Assembly (NCBI RefSeq): GCF_030867145.1
Contig: NC_134433.1
Coordinates: 13,529,216-13,593,215, forward strand
Length of the DNA stretch: 64,000 nucleotides
Reading direction: 5' to 3'
From: Opisthocomus hoazin
Lineage: Eukaryota; Chordata; Aves; Opisthocomiformes; Opisthocomidae
Shown: positions 59,101 through 64,000 of the stretch, piece by piece
Layout of the letters: every line of letters starts with the position of its first letter
Numbering within the stretch: position 1 is the first letter of the stretch
Position numbers and translations under genes: made by a program
Notes under the pieces: model-generated
The model's input: the letters and a program-made list of their open reading frames with translations, nothing else
The model's database searches: none
Told to the model about the DNA's origin: nothing

Positions 59101-62100
59101 GAAGCAGCCCCTGTTGTTGTCGCTTTAAACCTGGAGTAACTGACAGCAGAACTTGATGCTGAGTGGTTGAAACAAATTTGGTTGAAGTGTGTCCTGAGGA
59201 CAGCCTGTATTTTTGGAGGTGTGTTTAATCTACGTGTTACTGTTTTGTTTGCCGTAGGAATGCTCCTTCTGTTCGCCCATTTGTGCGGCACCAGCAGGAT
59301 GGCTCCCCGGTCGCGTGAGGAAGCTGGACTGCTGCGTGGCTCTGCTCCGGGCGCGGGGTGAGTTAGTGGCGCAGGCTTTGTTTGGGATGTGCTGAAGTCT
59401 CTGCTTATGCCTCTTGTTCAGGACAACGTTTAAAGTCTAAGCTGTCCCAGGTCAGGATGCTTTTCTGAGCTGGGCTGGAGTTGTCGTGACGGTTCCTGCA
59501 TCCCATGTCCCAACTCTTATTATGGGATGCTTTTGACACACCAGCCAATGTGCTTATCTGCCGTGAGCAGCTGAACCTCTCTGTTGCACCTCAGAACAAG
59601 CTGCTGAAGTGCAGTGTCGTGTGTGCTGAGCTCAGGATCTTGTTGCAACTTGCATGCACCACTGGGAGAAGACATGGCTGTTGACAGGGGCGACGTGCTC
59701 TTCTCCATCATCCTGTTCCTGCTTTGATGCTGACTCTGTGACAGCCAGCTTCACCTGCGCGAAAGGATGTCTTCCCTTCCTGCAGGGATGGGGTGTCCCC
59801 TGCAGAGTGGCTCTGCTCCCTGCCGTGCAGCGCTGCCAGTCCCGCAGCTGAAATCAGCAACGCAACGTTTAAACTATTTGTCTCCTCTTCTGTGGGGCGG
59901 GCGAGGAAGCCAGCATTCCCCCTTTCAGGGAAGTGAAGGCCACGTGCGTGGGCACTGCAGTAGCTCTGAATCACCTCGGCAGAGCGAGGGATCAAACCGA
60001 GTTACATTCCAGGGCATTAGACAGACGGTGGGAATTAAAAGCTTTACCTGGAAACTGGCTTTGTCTCTCCAAGCCCTGCTTTTGTCTCCAGCCCAACTCT
60101 CTATTTTTGTCCCTTTTACCTTCCGTGTTGTTGTGCGTCACGTATGTGAGTGCTTGGTGCCTGGTGGTGCAGCCAGCACCCGCCAAATTCGGGGACCCCT
60201 CAGTAAATATTGGACTGCATAGCCTGGGCGTTACAGCCTCTGTTACTGTAGGGCCACGAGGAAACATTCAGGTAGTGTGAGAAGGTAGGAAACTGCGGTT
60301 TATCAAAACCAAGCTGCTTTGGGACTCATTAAAAGCTAAGGAAAGGCTCCAGCTGCTTTCGGTAGGCTTGGGATCGGTCAGACACTAGAAAGTCCCATCT
60401 GAGCTATTAGCAGAAAGTCTTGTTTTTGTTTCTTTCAGTCTAGAAGGTCTGGGGACAGAGCTTCCCTTGGGGGCCAGTCGTGCCCTGGCAGCAGGGAGGT
60501 TTGCCTGCTGCAGCTCTGTCTTTGCTTTTCCCTTAATCTGGTCCCCACGCGCACCCTGCCCCTGGTGTCACCGGTTGCTCTCTGCGTCACCGGGTGTCTT
60601 GAGCATCTCCCGTCGGTGCTGCTGGGCCTTGATCCCGGCCATGGGCTGTCAGCGGTGCAGGGCAGCTTTTGGGGTGCTGCACCATATGGGGGGAAGCAGG
60701 GCTCAGGGGGCTCACCTTAGTTCCAGGAGCCTTGATTTTCTGACCTATAAAATAATCCTGGTCTATTTGGATCTTGTGCTCTTTGAAGAAACATTTGAAA
60801 TAATGATGCTTTTGTAATGGTAATAATGACATTAGACTCTCATACATAACTTAATTTTTTTTATTTATTTATTTGCCCTTTCTTAGAGGGAATTGCTGCT
60901 ATTTTCTGGGCATCGAGCCCAATTTTTGCTTCGTTCTGTCTGAGATCCACACCGTATCCTGGATGCTGCACCCAAAGATGGAGACTGTGTGGATGAGCAC
61001 ATCCAGACTGCGCCAAACCCAGAAGCAGCTCTTTGTGCCTCCAATGGTGTTCCCACCCTTCGTCTTGCCACCTGTGAGGTTTTCAGCCTCGATCAGACAA
61101 ACGCGAAGCAGGCAGCATTTCCATCTGAATTAATATACTAGGAGCTCTTGGATGTGGGAAGGGGGTTAAACTGTCTCAGGCTGGATCTGCTGTTGGACCT
61201 TGCTTCAAGAGAGCAGTTTGTCTCCCAGCAGAGCAGCACAGATCACCTCTGCTCAATACGCGGGAGCTGCCTCGAAGCAAAAATACGGCAGAGGGAGGAA
61301 GGAGCGGCTGAGCAGTCTCCTCTTCTCCCAGGTCTTTAGAGCATTCGTGTGCATCGTGTCTAGATACAGAGCGATGACAAGTTTGGATGCTTCAGGAGAC
61401 AAATGTTTGCTTCCTGGCGAGAAGCAAATTTAGGTTAGTTTGCCTAGTGTTGGTATGTTATGAATCAGGGACATTCACTAACATTTACCAAAATCTGAAC
61501 GAAAACAGGATATTTCATTAGACAAAAAGGTTGGGTATAATTTTGCTGGGTTTTGGGGAGAATCCTCCGTAGAATGGAGCTTTATTTTTTATAGATATCT
61601 GCATGCCAGCCTGCAGGAGACTGCAGTTCTGTGTGCGCTGGTATGGGATCTGTGTGCTGTCAGGTTACCTGGCGGTACTGGCTGTGATCAGCTTGATGTG
61701 GTGGTGGGTGACCAGTGCATGCAGTGTGTCCCAGCTCCATGCCAGACCCACCATGCCAGAGCCAGCAGAAAGTCTGCACCAGGGGAGTTGCCCCTACAAA
61801 ATATTTTGGATGCATTTTCCCAGGACAGGGTGAATTTCTGTGAAGCATTTTGCACTGTGTTCTCACAGCATTTCTCTTCTGGCACTCCTTGCTCAAAAGT
61901 CCACTTCCAGTAGCTTGTGGAACCGCAGATTCGTTGGTTGGAACACAGGAGGAGATTAGGTAAAAACACCAGTTTGAGACCAACTGCCTGAGCAAGCCAC
62001 AGCTCAGCATTTACCAGGGAGCCTGTGGCAGGTTGCAGGGAGCCTGTCCCCTTCCCAGCTGGTGGCAGGACCCGGTCCCTGCCTGGGAAGGTTGCCGGAG

Positions 62101-62190
62101 GAGTGCTGAGCATGGCCACGCTGGCCGTGGCCCCTGGCCCAGCCCATTGCTCGCTCCTCTGCGACGCTTTACCTGCTGCATTGCTCTCCA
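56101..62190. other. Intergenic DNA upstream of DOC2B
   Basis: No supported exon or repeat family. It holds a 9-bp perfect hairpin near 56990, a possible REST half-site near 58528 and AT-rich patches (58350-58400, 60850-60880). Part of it could be DOC2B 5' regulatory DNA. Confidence 0.55.
56990..57019. repeat. Inverted repeat, 9-bp perfect stem
   Basis: GGCTTTGCC (56990-56998) pairs exactly with GGCAAAGCC (57011-57019) around a 12-nt loop (TGGCCTCGCGGT). It is GC-rich, so stable as RNA or cruciform, with no known role. Confidence 0.6.
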
Positions 62191-62972
62191 CCGGCAGCCA
62201 CAAGCTGGCTGGGAGAGGCTGCGCCGGCTGGGCTGCGAGCAAGGACCATGTGTTGCTTCAGTCCCCAGTGCGTTCCCGGCCCCAGAGGCTGCGGGCAGCT
62301 CGCCCGGCTGGTGTGGGGCTCCAGAGCGGGCGTTGCTGTGGGCTGGGGCCAGTATGGCAGCAGGGCTCCAAACCTGGGCTGCCCCTGCCCGGGAAGCAGT
62401 GAGCGGCCGGAGCGGGGAGCGGGCAGCGTGCCACCCACGCCCTTGCTCAGCGTGCAGCAGAGCACCGTCCTGGCACGGCCCGCGGCCAGCCGGGAGGGCA
62501 CGGGGGCTGCCGTGGTCCCGGGGCCTGGGGCAGCCCTGCTTCCTTCTCCGCAGCGCTCCGGGGACGTGACGCAACGGGACAGCGGCTCTTGACCCCATGT
62601 GGTGACCTTCCCTCTCCGGAGGGGTCTGGCAGCGACCGACCCCGCTTTGCCAGCGAGATGGGGTGAAGGGGTGTGGGGAGGTGGGCTGCGACCCAACTTC
62701 TGCTTTCCTCCCCTTGGGCATGGCGGGGCTTTGCTGGGGCAGGGGCGGGGGGCTGGCTGCCCACTCCGGTGGCCGGTGGCCGTGCGGCCGGGGCGGCGGG
62801 CTGGCCACAGCCCTCATTCCTCCGCTGCTGGGTACCGCTTTGTTGCTAGCTGGTGACATCACCCGAGAGCCCACCCCCTGCCTCTTATCCGTCTCTCCGT
62901 CTCGCTCACTTCTTCACAGGCAGCGCTGGCAGGATCAGGGGCTGTGCGAGAGCCAGAGCTGGCGGCAGCAGC

Positions 62973-63014
62973 ATGCGTGCGGCGTCTGAGGCTCAGGGCG
63001 CGAGAACCACGTAA
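62973..63014 (+). other. Possible upstream ORF in DOC2B leader (13 codons)
   Basis: An ATG at 62973 opens a frame that ends at TAA 63012-63014. If transcription begins upstream of it, this would be a uORF. Its status depends on the unknown start site. Confidence 0.3.

Positions 63015-64000
<986 letters not shown>

Noticed and set aside
62011-62874. 287-codon minus-strand frame next to DOC2B
   Set aside because: Arg/Pro/Ala/Gly-rich shadow of the CpG island; the DOC2B promoter lies on the other strand.

Overview
The window is nuclear DNA from a land vertebrate, almost certainly a bird. It has spliced genes with GT/AG introns, CpG-island promoters, few interspersed repeats, and chicken-repeat-1 (CR1) LINE fragments with the diagnostic 3' tail (ATTCTGTGATTCTGTGAT type). 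Genes and introns are compact. CR1 is also found in crocodilians and turtles, so bird is the best fit rather than proven. Nothing prokaryotic, viral or plasmid-like was seen.

Two protein-coding genes are supported, both on the + strand. The first is RPH3AL (Noc2, rabphilin-3A-like without C2 domains). Its coding exons are at 12349-12425, 13810-13953, 16331-16460, 20397-20483, 29978-30152, 36973-37086, 37540-37722 and a short terminal exon from 37905. The phases agree throughout and give about 310 residues, close to the roughly 300-315 of mammalian Noc2. The second is DOC2B. Only its first coding exon (63132-63462) is inside the window, and the gene continues past the right edge. From memory, the order RPH3AL then DOC2B in the same transcriptional direction matches human 17p13.3. 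Both proteins act in regulated exocytosis: Noc2 is a Rab3/Rab27 effector on secretory granules, and DOC2B is a high-affinity Ca2+ sensor that binds Munc13 and SNAREs.

Layout: 1-3770 is upstream non-coding DNA with a weak CpG-rich patch, a palindrome, a small nested repeat and a CpG cluster. 3774-4110 is a T/G-only low-complexity tract running directly into a strong CpG island (4130-4780), the best candidate RPH3AL promoter. 4781-12312 is probably the first intron. 12313-38110 is the RPH3AL coding body, with CR1 copies at about 15485-15850 and 27595-27781. 38111-62000 is about 24 kb of intergenic DNA with no supportable gene. It contains a 930-bp interval bounded by a perfect 29-bp inverted repeat, an enhancer-like motif cluster near 54.7 kb and an orphan CpG-rich segment at 55.5-56.1 kb. 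About 62.2-63.5 kb is the DOC2B CpG island and first exon, followed by its intron.

No undescribed biological system stands out. The observations most worth checking are: an open reading frame that continues in frame from RPH3AL exon 8 across the last small intron (two alternative C-termini, about 310 or 413 residues); the 29-bp inverted repeat; CTCF-like motifs in convergent orientation around RPH3AL; and the T/G tract abutting the promoter island.
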